From assembly GCF_003590095.1 (NCBI RefSeq), contig NC_039482.1, positions 4,419,657-4,483,656 of the forward strand: a stretch of DNA of 64,000 bases. The letters are read 5' to 3'. Shown here in pieces: positions 47,065 to 58,871 of this stretch (position 1 is the first letter of the stretch; every line of letters begins with the position of its first letter). The notes under the pieces were generated by a model. It did no database searches, was not told the origin of the DNA, and was given only the letters and a program-made list of their open reading frames with translations. The translations under genes and the position numbers were made by a program. The stretch comes from Trichoplusia ni (lineage: Eukaryota > Arthropoda > Insecta > Lepidoptera > Noctuidae).

Positions 47065-48941
47065 CTTATATACATTAATAGGCATTAATGTGGCAAAAAT
47101 AAAAGAAAAAAATGCGGTAGGCATCGTCAATTTCTTCCTTAATTTACTTTGTACATACAAAATTCGTTGCACAAAATACTAAGATCGACTGATGATGCGA
47201 TACAATCGAAATCTAATAAAAATATTTTGTCAACAACGTTTATTGATGATTATGTATGCATGTAACGGCTTGCTAAACAATGAGTCAAGCAAGCAGGTGG
47301 CAACACTTTAACGATACCAAGATACAATAGATTACAACTTATGGTTGCATCAACTATTCGATCACACTTTAATATATTTCTGTCAATAATAACAAAAGAC
47401 TCGTTGATCGCACGTGGAACTGGGTGCTGTCCAATGCAATTTGACCTTAAAAAGGGCTGATTAGTAGCCTAATTTGAATGACTTTTGTCATATGTTTCGG
47501 ATGAGGAATCAATATAGGTCTCTTCCCGCTTTGGTTTGACTAAAACCCACCTAGTTATTAAAAGTCTGACATTACCTTATTCTTTCTTTTGCCCTTCGTG
47601 AACAGAGCCTGAGTTAATCCTTTCGGACCCTTCCACTGGATCAGCAATCATCGGCTCTTAATCCCAATCTGAGCTTGCCGGCATCTCTTTAAGGAGCCCG
47701 TGGAACACGAAAGCGTCGTCTACTTTGGCCCTAGTCCGGTCTTTTCTGTAGGAGTCCGTTTCTCTTCTGCTTCTGCAGCTTTAGGAGGTAGTTGTATTCG
47801 TCAGGACTCTAGACCAACCAAGATATTTTCAAACTTAGCAAAATTAACGAAGAATTCATTGATATGCCATCAAACGTCGATTCAAGTAAACCGTGCAATA
47901 AAGGGCGGAGCTATTGTTATGCAATTTTTAACTACGTAATATGCCTGACCATGTAATTGTGTGTTATTGTAGAAATTAGCACTTGAATAGAGCCTGCAGC
48001 GGAAGTTAATAGTTTGATGTTGAATATTATTACTTATAATAAGCGGTAAGTTTCAAAAGGCGTCCGGTGCACGTCCACGAAGGTGGTCGATTCGATGGTA
48101 TTCAAATACGATGTCGTTGGATTTTTTGGAGCGACCACCTAAAGTTCCGCTATTCTTTAAAGTGTGTTTTAGTATTGAATTTGATATATTCAGAAAAATA
48201 CAATAAACTGTCCTCATAAGCTGTAAAAATAGTTCAGATGGAAGAAGACAGCGACTCACAAATGTGTATAGTAAGTCTCGGTATTGTTCAAGTCTCTAAA
48301 GAGAAGATTTTGGGTACTTCTGGCTAAGTTGCGACTTACATACCGGTCTTAATACGAGTCGGACATAGACACATTAGAAAGGGTTCCCCAAAACTACAAA
48401 AAATCATATTACTGTAACTTATTTTGTACATGAGAGACAGCCTTGTGACACGCGATCAGACAGATAGCGTAATTGAGTTCCATTTTTAGCTTTACAGAAA
48501 TCTGAAATGCTCCTATTTAATCATAAATAAATAGGGATTACTATCCCAAATTCCTAATGCACAACTGTTACGTACATAAAAAAAATGACACAGCGCACTT
48601 GATAACGTACACCGTTTGACGTTCACCTTCTACAATTCTACAAATAGAGGCAGGCGAGGTAGTAACAGGTCCCAAGACCATTCCTTTACACAACAGCAGC
48701 TACAAATATTATGTAGTCAAGCTGTCTTCACAGCTGTATCTCCGTGCGAACATCAAACACTTTTGTCTAAACTAGTGGGAAATATACCACTTACATGGAG
48801 ATTTGTGGTAAATTGTTAGTTGTGAACAGACGGATATTTTGCAATTAAAAGTGTGTGGAATTATGAGGGGGATCCAGGATAGGTGTGTTGGCTTAGTTTA
48901 AATGTCTGATGTAATGGGTAGATGTGATTGTGTATCATTAG
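47065..48941. other. non-coding DNA
   Basis: Composition is somewhat less AT-rich around 47580-47800, but the frames there (79 codons on + and 68 on the minus strand) show no known domain or clear splice bounds. No repeat is recognised with confidence. Confidence 0.5.
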
Positions 48942-49185
48942 GTTTCCGTATCTAAGGGTAGGTAAAAAAGGAACTTAATGCTTAAGACTGTGTTGTGTGT
49001 CCGTTTGACACCAAGCTTATGAGCCGTTATAGATGGACTGTTAAAGTTTCACAGATATTGTATTGTACCAACTAATTATTCTAGTCAAAATTGAGGTTAA
49101 GCAACGCTTGGACCAGTCGATTTAATGGGTGACCATTTTCTTTTGAAAATTGAATATTGTTCATACTACACGCACTTAGTCGTTT
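48942..49185 (-). repeat. near-complete copy of the 5S-like repeat family
   Basis: This reversed copy keeps all parts in order: tail GGTTTCCGTATCTAAGGGTA, GTGTCCGTTTGACACCAAGC and TTATGAGCCGTTATAGATGG, then a 5S-like core at 49091-49136 and the head (CACGCACTTAGTCG). In the + sense the core reads GGTTAAGCAACGCTTGGACC, then TTTAATGGGTGACCATT, with exact GTTAAGCAAC and GGGTGACC words of 5S rRNA. It lies about 700 bp upstream of the coding exon. Confidence 0.6.
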
Positions 49186-49647
49186 TTTGTGTTTATGCCA
49201 AAAAGATGGTAACATTTTGCGATACCTAAAATATTAAAAACATCATGGCCAAAGATAAATAATGTTTTCTCAATAAAAAAATCAAATATTCCAAAGCGTT
49301 TTCTTGGTTCCTCAAACTAGTAACCATAAGTCCATGAGTTAGAACAAAAATACTTAAGAAATAAGCTTTAAATAGATGTGTCAAAAATTGCAAAACACTT
49401 AACAGAACAAGTTAAAAAAATAGAAAATATTTTTTTATAAATATTTAAATGAGTATAAATACTTGAATTCCGGATTTTTAATGAATATTGATGTAATTAA
49501 TGCTTTGTTTACATAACAGGTCAAAGTTCAAAATGGTAATTCCAATTCGCGTGGCTATAAACATATTAAAACTTATATCTATAAATACTAACTTTGATCA
49601 TTTTGTTTAATTTGCACCACGTTTACATAACTGCCAAAAGCCACACT

Positions 49648-49810
49648 TCACACATGTCAACCGACTTCATAAGAGGAGGAGGTTGTCAATTCTTCTGTTT
49701 TTTACCTCAGAATTGCGATTTTGTTGATTCCTTTTCTATTTAACGTGAAATAGCTCCCATACAAACAACACCTTTAGCTCAGTAGTCATCTATTTCAAGT
49801 CGGTTGTATG
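49648..49810 (+). repeat. dispersed repeat family X, copy 2
   Basis: TGTCAACCGACTTCATAAGA, TTTTTTACCTCAGAATTGCG, TTCTATTTAACGTGAAATAG and CTCAGTAGTCATCTATTTCA follow the same order as 5575-5750. It ends about 60 bp before the splice acceptor, so it sits within the inferred upstream intron. Confidence 0.5.
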
Positions 49811-49854
49811 TGTTTGTTGTTAAAACAGTATTATAATGACTTTAATACCTAACT

Positions 49855-49873
49855 CTTATCTCTTTTGTTACAG
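49855..49873 (+). other. 3' splice acceptor of the coding exon
   Basis: A pyrimidine-rich tract (CTTATCTCTTTTGTTACAG) ends in CAG directly before a sharp rise in GC content and the start of coding sequence. It is the only good acceptor just before the long GC-rich frame. Confidence 0.75.
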
Positions 49874-49891
49874 GTGGCGGGAGCATCATCA

Positions 49892-49900
49892 ATGGCCTGA
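49892..49900 (+). promoter_or_regulatory. minimal upstream ORF (ATG GCC TGA)
   Basis: A two-codon reading frame, Met-Ala-stop, ends 4 bases before the proposed start codon at 49905. Its ATG has T at -3 and G at +4, a weaker context than CACCATG of the main start. If this part of the exon is 5' UTR, ribosomes could be slowed or re-initiate here. If translation enters from an upstream exon, the short frame is irrelevant. Confidence 0.3.
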
Positions 49901-49904
49901 CACC

Positions 49905-50475
49905 ATGTTCAGAACGGCGTCAGTCGAGGGCTCCGGGCCGAGGACGCCGCCGGCGTACGCGCCGCACCCCCCGTACGTCCCGCCCCGCTTCTTCCCCCCG
50001 CGGATACGACCCCCACCCCCCCAGTACTGCTTCGACGCCGCCCGCTTCGCCTGCGACGCCTCCAAACCAAGATACCTAGACGTAGAACGCGAAAGACTAG
50101 TCACAAGATGGTTGGCGGAGGCCAACGAAGCCCTGGTCAGGAGAGACCGGCCTCCTCGCTACAAGCCGAGGAGCAGCGAGAGGAGACCGGACTTCATGGA
50201 ACGGAGACCGAATGCTCCAGAATGGGCGGACAACTTCCTTCTCGGAAGACGGAACGGGTCTGTCGAGCCGGAGGAAGACTGTAGTGAAGTGATGACTTTA
50301 AAAGAGTTTGTGGATAAGTTCTCGTTGCCTCGTGTGGTGAAGTTTGAGGGGGAGGAGAGGCCAGTGCTGTTGTACAGGGTGTTGGAGGCTCACAGGCGGG
50401 TGGAGGCAGTGCCTCTGTCGGGGAAGAAGGGCAAGCTTGTTGGGAAGCCGCTGTATATACCGGACTCCTATGATG
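49905..50475 (+). CDS. CABIT-domain protein, GAREM/Serrano-like, first coding exon (partial)
   Basis: The exon runs 49874-50475. The ATG at 49905 is chosen for its CACCATG context and because earlier exon codons show no domain; the frame is open back to the acceptor, so coding may start in an upstream exon. The exon ends one base into a codon (phase 1) before GTGAGT. It encodes 190 residues. Residues about 10-40 are proline-rich (PPYVPPRFFPPRIRPPPP), a possible SH3 ligand. Residues about 41-129 are charged and Arg-rich. Residues 130-190 (MTLKEFVDKFSLPRVVKFEG, then RPVLLYRVLEAHRRVEAVPL and a 'GKPLYIPDSYDG' end) resemble the start of a CABIT domain: an 'L.EF...F.LP..V..' strand and a final 'IP..Y.G'. 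CABIT proteins act as cytoplasmic adaptors in receptor-kinase signalling (GAREM, THEMIS) and, as I recall for Drosophila Serrano, in planar polarity and tracheal tube length. The rest of CABIT lies downstream. Family call moderate; real exon near certain. Confidence 0.8.
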
Positions 50476-50481
50476 GTGAGT
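50476..50481 (+). other. 5' splice donor
   Basis: GTGAGT follows TATGATG at the end of the coding frame. The frame would meet a TAA within the donor itself (50481-50483), so the exon must be spliced here to extend the protein. GC content falls sharply after this point. Confidence 0.8.
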
Positions 50482-51849
50482 AAAGCATGCCTTCTTTAGA
50501 CATATATCTGTCTGTGTGATCAGTAATTTTACGTTGATTGCGAGCTCTTCTTGTAGTGTTTATTGTGGAAGTGAGAAAACTACGGATATTGTCGTCTAGC
50601 TTCACCTGTTCCTGTTTAGCATAATAATATTAATTTCATTACTATCATTTACCTAAAGCAATGGTACTTACCCTTCAACAAATAAAAAGAGTATTCTCTT
50701 CTTCCTAAAATTCAACTTATCTTCAACAGATTTTTGAACAAATGATCAAACAAGTTCAATGTCACCTGAAATTCAGGAAACGAACCTCATGACTCTTCCA
50801 AGCGACCATTCTTACTTGTAGAAACAAAAGTACATAAAATAATACAACAAATACCTAACGGGACCCTAAAATTATCTCCGGTTAATCAATGACCGTCTGA
50901 AGAACAATGGATAATCAACAATAGTTATGTTTATTTGGTCGTGACGTAACGACGCTTACATTTTGAGGCAATTGTCTCTAACTGAAGAAATGAGTTTGTT
51001 TATCGCTAATCATATTTGGTAATTGAAGTTTGATGATGGAGATTACGGAATTCCTCTTTTGATTTAAAGAAGGTTGTTTAATTTAGATTGTCTTAAGGTT
51101 CTAAGGAGGTTGTATATTTTTTTGGGAAGATTACAAAAAAAATAACAGCTCTGAAAATAGTGAAGTATCTACGCTTGCAGTCTCAGGAATGGGATTGGTT
51201 CCAGCCAGAGTCGCAAGAGATTGCACGAGACTGAGTGATTTCGTGGCTCTGGCTCAGGCAGTTGAAGTTTTTAGATGTAGAGATTCCAACATATCTTGAA
51301 TGGGTTCTAAAATCACCAAAGCAACGGTTTCTTTGTTTTCGTCAGTCTATAATAAATTGCAGTGTTAGATATACGTAAAGTTAGACATCATAATTTAAGT
51401 ATAATAGACAATAGGCCCAAACTTTTTCTGATTCGATTCCTTTTAAGCTTATCAAAATGAGACCTAAGCTTACCTTAAAAAATGCCAAGCTTAGGAAGAG
51501 GCAAGAAACTACTATACCAAAAAAATCTTCAACTTTTTCCAATACTTCAAGAAAAGTACCACCCACAACCGACAGCACGTAACATAAGTTGTATCGAAAC
51601 GTGGCGACGTGTTTAACTTGGCGTGTAATGGCGACACGGGAGCAATGTCCCATTAGTGTTCCGCGGACAGGTCGCGCCCTTTACTATAGGTCTACTATAG
51701 GTCTGGAACTCTTTGGACATTTAGCTATAGTATCTCTAGAACAAGGATAGGAGAGAAAAAAGGTTACTTGGTTGAAATCTTGTTTTTTTTTATTTGAAGG
51801 TATTATTAATAAATATCCTGACCTATGTCAGAGTGTCATCCTTTACATT

Positions 51850-52015
51850 TTTTAACCCCGACGTATGAAGAGGGGTGTTTTAAGTTTGACTTGTCTTTCT
51901 GTGGCATCGTAGCTCCCTAACGGATTGAGCGATATTAATTTAGTTTCTTTGGTATTTTAGGTGACTTATAAGTTATGAGTGAGTGTTCTTAGACCTCTTT
52001 GATTTGTTGTTTGTT
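51850..52015 (+). repeat. dispersed lepidopteran repeat ('ACCCCGACG' family)
   Basis: TTTTAACCCCGACGTATGAA, GAGGGGTGTTTTAAGTTTGA, CTTTCTGTGGCATCGTAGCT, CCCTAACGGATTGAGCGATA and GAGTGTTCTTAGACCTCTTT form a pattern I recall from moth introns and intergenic DNA. Only one clear copy is present here, so this rests on recall. Confidence 0.45.
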
Positions 52016-54082
52016 TTTTTTTAAGTTTTGTTAGTGTGAAGGTTTTATCCGTTAAAGTTAATCTATAGGAATTAAATCTTTTAGTAATTAATTCAATGAT
52101 GAAGGAAAATGAAAAGATCTACTTAACATAGCTCAAACGACCTACGTATACAAATTTTTAAAACCATTTCCTTGATAAGAAGAATATATTTTACACTGCA
52201 GTTGTTGACTGCACAAATAAAACTTAGAAACACAATTTATCTACTTAATTTAAGACGAAATCCTTTGAATCCTTGCAAAAAGCCGCCGCCATAAAGTACA
52301 TACAAGCGCTTAATAATTACGAATTCATGCATGAACGCATGCATCGGGCATCCTCAAATGGCCTTAATTGCTACTGTATTCCCATTGAAAGGCCTTGGGC
52401 CAGCCTTCCGCGTGGGAGACCAGGCCCATTAACCGTAGGCCTTATAAGGGGACTTATAGACAAGGTTGTGGCCTTAAGATGTTCAGTTTGATCGCAACGG
52501 CCGCTAAACTGTAGGTTTGTGATAAATTAAAAATAAGTGGGCAGCTTGATACATGTGGAATTGTTTGGAGTTGGTTTACCCTCGCGTGTGATGTGAAGGT
52601 TTTAGGAACGGTAGGTCTTTAGCTATTTATTTAACTATTTTCTAATAGTATTGTCTCAGAGCAATGTGGTAACCACACTTTTTATGTACCTACAGGGACA
52701 TTTACTTGGTTGTAACCATATTCATATTTTGTCAAGATCATTTTTCTTAATTTAAAATTCTAACTCTATGAAAAAGGAATCTTAAAGGGTCACAATTTAA
52801 GTTCGAACATCTGCTTTGAAAGAAAAGTCAAAATATTTCATTTTTCTTCATCTTCAAATTTGCTGTTTTGTTTCCACAACTGCAAAATTATATCTTTAGG
52901 AGGAAGCATGAATACCCCCTAGAACTATGTTATAAACACTAACCAATTTGATTCACTTCCCTCACCGAACGAGGAATCGGCGCGTGCGCATCATCAAAAG
53001 TCATAACCGCGTCATTATAATCTACGTAATCTCTCCAATCAGATTACATAGTTAACTTTAACTATCTAAATGACTCAAACATTATTCATTTTGTACAGAA
53101 TAGCTGGACTTTGAATTTTAACTGTGCATCCTGGGAATGATCCCGCGACCCCTGTATCGGTAACCCACCGTTAGGTACGTTGTACTATGGTAATATTAGT
53201 ATTTGGTTTTCGTGTTTGCTTATTTTATGTGAATCGATATTTTGTTTTTGTTGTGTGTGTGTGTGTTTGTGTAAGGTCAGGCCAGGCTTGACAATAAATA
53301 ATGTTTTAGTTCTTTTATTACATGATTTGGACCTAATGCTGAAACTGTAAAACAGAATGAGATAATTTATCGAAAAAAAAAATATGATTTCACACAATCT
53401 GGACAGTTAAACGTAATATTTCAGAACGAATAAAATTAATAAACCTTAAACCTAAAAAATATGAAACACTAATCCATTTCGATATTAACAAAAAGACACA
53501 AAACAACCGAGTTTATTTAGTAAAATTACTTGTATTTATAACATCCTACAACTTCACAAATGCTTCGAAGAATATCGACGTACATCAAGCAATTTTTGGA
53601 TGTCGAAGCGACAATTCATAATAACGCCGTAATAATACAAATTACGAACTCTCCATCAATCATTATACAATTTCCACCATCAATTGTTGTGCCTTTGCAA
53701 AATACGTAACACCATCAAACCCTACAGAGTGACTTTGTCTACCATTGCCAGACAAATAAATTATAATAATTAATTAAAACAAAAGGTACTTCATAGAATT
53801 CTAAGCATGTGTTTTGTAGGCGTTCGTCGATTGTTTATTAAACAATCAAATACATGCGAAGTCGTGTAGTGCGTTGCAAATGTAATGTGAATTGAGATGT
53901 TTGGAAAATGCCTAGTGTATGGCCAGTTCAGTTTTCAGTCGGAAGGGTAAATTAAATGAATAGCAGGTACGACAGGTGACGTTTTATTAGCTTCTATTTT
54001 TGATCAAACCGTAACGATAGTAGATGATCAAAGACATAAATTCATATTCAAGCCATTGCATCAATTCAGGCCCCGATACATC

Positions 54083-54157
54083 TTTTTTTTATCTGTCCAC
54101 TTTGTCCCGCTGCTGGGCAAAGGCCTCAACCAAATCCTTCCACGATACCCTGTTCTA
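54083..54157 (-). mobile_element. RTE-like LINE 3' end fragment
   Basis: A T run then TGTCCACTTTGTCCCGCTGC, GGGCAAAGGCCTCAACCAAA and TCCTTCCACGATACCC. The words GGGCAAAGGCCTC and TTCCAC align with the reversed end of the element at 33560-33620. The remainder is lost. Confidence 0.6.
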
Positions 54158-55489
54158 CAGACACAGATACATCTAGCACTATATTTTTGTTGTACTGTTC
54201 TGGCTTAACTCTCTGATTCTTCGGATAACATACTCTAGAATCACTCAAAAGCACACAGTTATTTGTATTGAATTTCTGAATTTTGATCATCTATTTCTGC
54301 TGTTGACTGTACATACGTTCTCAAGAACAAGACTCTAAGTTACATTGTTAAGTGTTTACCAGTATGTATTCTCGATATGACAATATCGCAAACATCCTGA
54401 CAGTCTGAACTACAATTTCTCCTCGGCTCCATGTCATCGATAGCCGACATCTTTAGTCACATATTGCTAATAATTAAAAAAACAAAAGTGATTTTTGTTA
54501 TAACAAAAGTTTATTTCTTTTGGACACAAGTTTATCAGCTCATATTAGTATAGGCTCTGCAATTGCTCCTACTAAAACACTGTACTCAGCTTAATCCGGT
54601 AATACCAGAGTCCGAAAATAACTTCTAAACAAGAAAAACAGTCTAGAACAGCTGTATTCCAATGAATTTTCTGTGAAAACTCCTCCACTTGACACTAACT
54701 GCCCAGACTGCGTACCTTTCTCGTTAGTCGGGGTTCCGAGCTGCGCCGGCGCATCAAACGTGTTCAGCAATCAGCGAGGGCATCCATCTTTTCTCATTAA
54801 CCACATCGCACACGTGACCTGAATGCTTATGAGCTTCGGTTGGCTAGGGTTGCCACGTGATAGCAAGAATTATTTTTTAATTTACTGTCAACGGAAAGGG
54901 GCATTTATTCGGAATGAAAAGACCGATGTTAGTAATAAAAATGTGCAATAGTTTTTTGAACATCACTCCTTGAGATATAAATTAAAGGTATTTTTATCAT
55001 ATTTATTGAAGAAAACATAGTGGACGTTTTTTCTTCATTTATACTATTTTGTATGTTAATAATTTTAAAAGGAATACAGAATAAATTGGGTGTGTAAAAT
55101 AATAATTGCATTTTTTAATTTTTTGTCGTTGAACATTATCTAGTTGCTTACAAAAATACGTAGACACAAATATCTCTTGAAACCAAAAGCTACTTCAATA
55201 AGACAGAAGTTTTCTTTTAAATGACTATGCCGTTTATCTTATCTTTAACAAAAAGGAAAGTATTCGATAAGAGCTTTCAATATTAATTGCATCCTGTCAG
55301 TCATTGAGACAATGCTTGGTTATCTAACCACATTTTTATAATGTCAACTTTATGTAATTTGTAATGAGTCAGCTATTTGTATTATTTTTTAAGTTGAGTA
55401 TTAGTTTTATTTCATTACTTGCTGTTTCCCGAGGGCGCCCTCTACAAATCTAAAATGATCCCAGGAAAACATTAAATTGGGGCAAAAAA

Positions 55490-55628
55490 AACTATTCTAT
55501 GTGTTGATTCTGGTATTAAGCTATCTATATACCAACTTTCGTCTAAATCCGTTTAGTGGTTTTTGCGTGAAAGAGGAACAACCATTCATATAAAAAAGCT
55601 TTAGCGTTTATAATATTACTAGGATGTT
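55490..55628 (+). mobile_element. RTE-like LINE/SINE 3' tail
   Basis: CTATTCTATGTGTTGATTCT, AAGCTATCTATATACCAACT, TAAATCCGTTTAGTGGTTTT and GCGTTTATAATATTACTAGG match the tails at 8640-8758 and 7850-8034. The terminal TAGGAT is intact. Confidence 0.65.
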
Positions 55629-57124
55629 AATTGGTTTTTATTGTAGGACAAAAAAATGCCTTTCAAAATTTAAAAAAAGCAAAATTTTCCCAAAATTTCA
55701 TTTGTTAGCAGACCGTATTGAAAATGGCCCTTATGGAAATTTTAATTCATGTATAAAGTTCAAGTTACCTTTGCATTAAGTGCTAAGCTCTAGAAATACT
55801 GTCAATAGCTTCGAAAGATTTTTCCAAGAATACCTACAAATATATGTCATCAAATCTATTTTCCATTCATTTTAATGAAAAAAACGTGACAACCCTAAAG
55901 AACAATGACATTCCCTTGTCTATCGATAGACAATCTCAATCACGCGTGTATGAACGCCCTTATATACCACCTTATTTTAAATCCTTTCAAGCCAATCTCA
56001 ACGTTATTTCAAACACAATAAGAAACACTCGACCGCATAAATTAATTTGCTGTTAACTATTTAACATAAATACGTTTGCAGTTGTGTCAAAGTGATTTGA
56101 GCTTTCGTGGTAGGTGTTAAGGGTTATACTTGTGTTTTTAATGGTTTATTAAGTTTATAGACACGTAGTTGTCACGTCCAGTTGTGGGATCAGGGATGTG
56201 CTTGAATGTATAAAAGTAAAGCCTACCTTTGTATTATCTGACCGTTATTATTTTGATTTTTTATTGAAGCAACTGTAACTGGCTGGAATGTGTGGCCAAT
56301 ATTGGCTTTGTATTACAGATTTCTTTTTGATATCTCAAAAAAACTGAAATATTTTTTTTAAGGTTTTTTGTTGTCTCATTACGTTAATTTGGGAAGCAAG
56401 TAAAAGCCAGTATAAGTTCCAGAATTGTCAATTAATATTAAGGACAGAAAATTCAATAGAAAAAGTCAGACAAAACCATCGATAATTTTCATATTTTGAA
56501 AAAAATATTTCATTTATTAATAGATAAATGATACATAATTTTTCATTTTGTATTTATATTAAGTCGAATATAGTTTTAAAATATTAGTAAATATTAGATA
56601 TAGTTAAAGATATTCCGTTTATTTTAGCAAAAGTTTTCGACTAGCAATCAAATATAAATCGAACATAATTACATACCTCACCAAAACAAATTCTTCAGCC
56701 TTTTCAATCTCATACCTAATGATAATTCACAATATTATCTAACCTAATACATTGCTCTCACATCACGAGACGAAAACTCATCGGAGTAGAAGTAGTAAAC
56801 GAAATTACGTCAAAGCCTTTGCGGCTTGCGGGCGTTGTGCGTCAAATACTTCTTGACAAAGGCCGAATATTACCACAACTGGGTCATTTAGAAGAAGTCT
56901 GTCATCAAGGAGTACTTATATGACCTATTAATCAGCTTGGAGGGTAGACAAGTTACATTTTTCCGAGTTCTAACGCTGATTGAATCGCTCAAATGTATTA
57001 AAGTGACAAGTCAAAGGGATTTGAGCTTTCTTGTCCAGTGTTAAGGGTCACTGTTAAAGTCATACCACTTAAATTGTCATTCTCATACATTTGGGTCATT
57101 AGTTATGCTACGAGCAGAGGGGTA

Positions 57125-57170
57125 TTATTGCAGGGACGTCTTTGCCCAGCCATGGGATACGATAAGATGA
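57125..57170 (+). mobile_element. LINE C-terminal fragment (tentative)
   Basis: GGGACGTCTTTGCCCAGCCA followed by TGGGATACGATAAG encodes RLCPAMGYDKM in one frame. It resembles the 'LCPAMG' end common in moth LINE proteins (CTTTGCCCAGCAGTGGGA). It is about 45 bp and could be chance. Confidence 0.3.
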
Positions 57171-57394
57171 TAAAAACACCTGGAAAACATTATATGGTTA
57201 TAGAAAACAAAAGTAAAAGGCCTATAACATATTAAAGCGACACTTCATGAATTATAATGGAATAAGTTATGTTTAAGATTAAGTTAAGAATTGTATAAAA
57301 CTGTATTTTACGTGAAATAAACAGCTTTTTGATTTGAACCCTTTTTAGACGTACACAAACAGACTGTGAAAGTTTACAGTAGGTAAGGAAATTT

Positions 57395-57575
57395 TGCTTG
57401 TATTGCCGGGGGTTTCACAATCATTCAAGTTAAGCACAAACATACCCAGGCGAAGAAAAAGCTTTCTTAGATCACAAAAATGACTGTCCAACATTTAAAA
57501 GCAGATTTTGAACTCCGACAAGTCACACAGTGGGTTTAAAACGTGTGACTGTTATCACTCGGCTATCAGTGCACT
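57395..57575 (-). mobile_element. degraded tRNA-derived SINE, family B
   Basis: TTGTATTGCCGGGGGTTTCA, CAATCATTCAAGTTAAGCAC, CATACCCAGGCGAAGAAAAA and GTGACTGTTATCACTCGGCT with ATCAGTGCAC follow the reversed family order. It has extra bases around the lost B box. Confidence 0.6.
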
Positions 57576-58803
57576 AACATTTTTATTTTCAAACCTTCAT
57601 TTCTAAGATAGCATCAAACACTAAAAACACCGCGGGTATTACTAATTAACGAATAAAAAATATATTTTATTAAAATAATCTCAAGTAAACTTGGTCGTAA
57701 CGCAACATATAAAATATTCATTAATTGACAGCACTAAAGTTGCTAAAATATTGAGGTAATTCCGATGATATTACATGTAGAAAAGGGGCTTTTTTCAAAG
57801 CTTATTTCCACAATAATTGCTAGACATGCTATCTTATTTGCTCATCAGTCGTAACCTGTGCTTCTCCATAAAATAAACATAAAAAGAAAATATTTATACA
57901 AACAGTCGGATCGATGGTTGAATGTGATAAAAAAACGAGTTACAATTATTTTTTTATAGGGTGTTTCGAAAGTCAATAATAGCGCTTTAATTTTTATTTT
58001 TCTTAATTATATATTTTTTTTGCAACAATTAAAACATGTTTATTTTTTCATACTTGATCATTTTGAACAACCGTCCTTTTTACAATAATGTACCGTTAAA
58101 TATTTTTGATATTAATGAAACCTAGATCAATTATTAAATATTACTATATCACACAAAAATAATTTACACATCGCTAAAACAATTCATTCGTGCAAGACTA
58201 AAGGCTTATTAAGAAGCGCGAAACATTGCACAAGTTGCAATACATTGCGGGAGTTGATTTATTACTCTTTATACCAGAGCTCTAAAACACAGCAATGCAC
58301 TTCAACTCGTACGATATCTTTGTCTAAACAAGACTAGGTTTACCAGAATATTATTCTATTATATCTGTGATTAACTAAACCGTTTAGTTCTCACATCACT
58401 CAAGCTTGAATAAGTTGTCAGTAGCTTGACTGGACTGACAAATAAATGGCTGATTTTATAGTGTATATTTAACTAAGAGTATTTTTAGTTAATAATTAAT
58501 CTCATAGTATGCTCACTGTAGAAAACTTTAACTGGTATTATATCGATGCATTTTATCGTAAGAACTTTAAGAAATTATGTTAAATTATAATTATTTAACA
58601 ACTCTTTTCACTTAGGCTAAAATAATTGGATTTAAGAAAAACAAAATTATATCATCCTGTATATTTGCAGTCGTATGGGAAAAAACTTAAAAGTATTTTT
58701 TGCCGGCAAGAATGGAATCTTCAGAATTCCAAAAATAATTTCTTTGAATTTAATTTAGTAAATGTTTAAGTAGAAAATAGGGAGTATTCAGATAGTATAT
58801 TAT

Positions 58804-58871
58804 GTACCTACCTAATCTAGATTACTCGGATATACCTGGTAATATCCGAGTAATCTAGATTAGGTAGGTAC
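58804..58871. repeat. perfect 30-bp inverted repeat with 8-nt loop
   Basis: The left arm (58804-58833) starts GTACCTACCTAATCTAGATT and ends ACTCGGATAT. The right arm (58842-58871) is its exact reverse complement, and the loop is ACCTGGTA. Each arm also contains the 12-bp palindrome TAATCTAGATTA. No mismatch is seen over 30 bp, so the structure is either young or under some constraint. It could be a tiny palindromic element, a recent local inversion-duplication or a hairpin transcript source. No target-site duplication is obvious. Confidence 0.95.

Larger units (their letters stand above)
50482..58803. other. inferred large intron, first part
   Basis: No segment shows the GC-rich coding character or a continuation of the CABIT domain. 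Repeats at 51850-52015, 54083-54157, 55490-55628 and 57395-57575 are listed separately. A 22-bp tandem doublet of ACTATAGGTCT occurs at about 51681-51702, a TG microsatellite at about 53251-53265, and a GC-richer patch with CTGCGCCGGCGCAT at about 54741-54754. Confidence 0.5.

Noticed and set aside
49889..50125. 78-codon minus-strand frame in the exon
   Set aside because: Gly-rich antisense shadow of the proline-rich coding exon.
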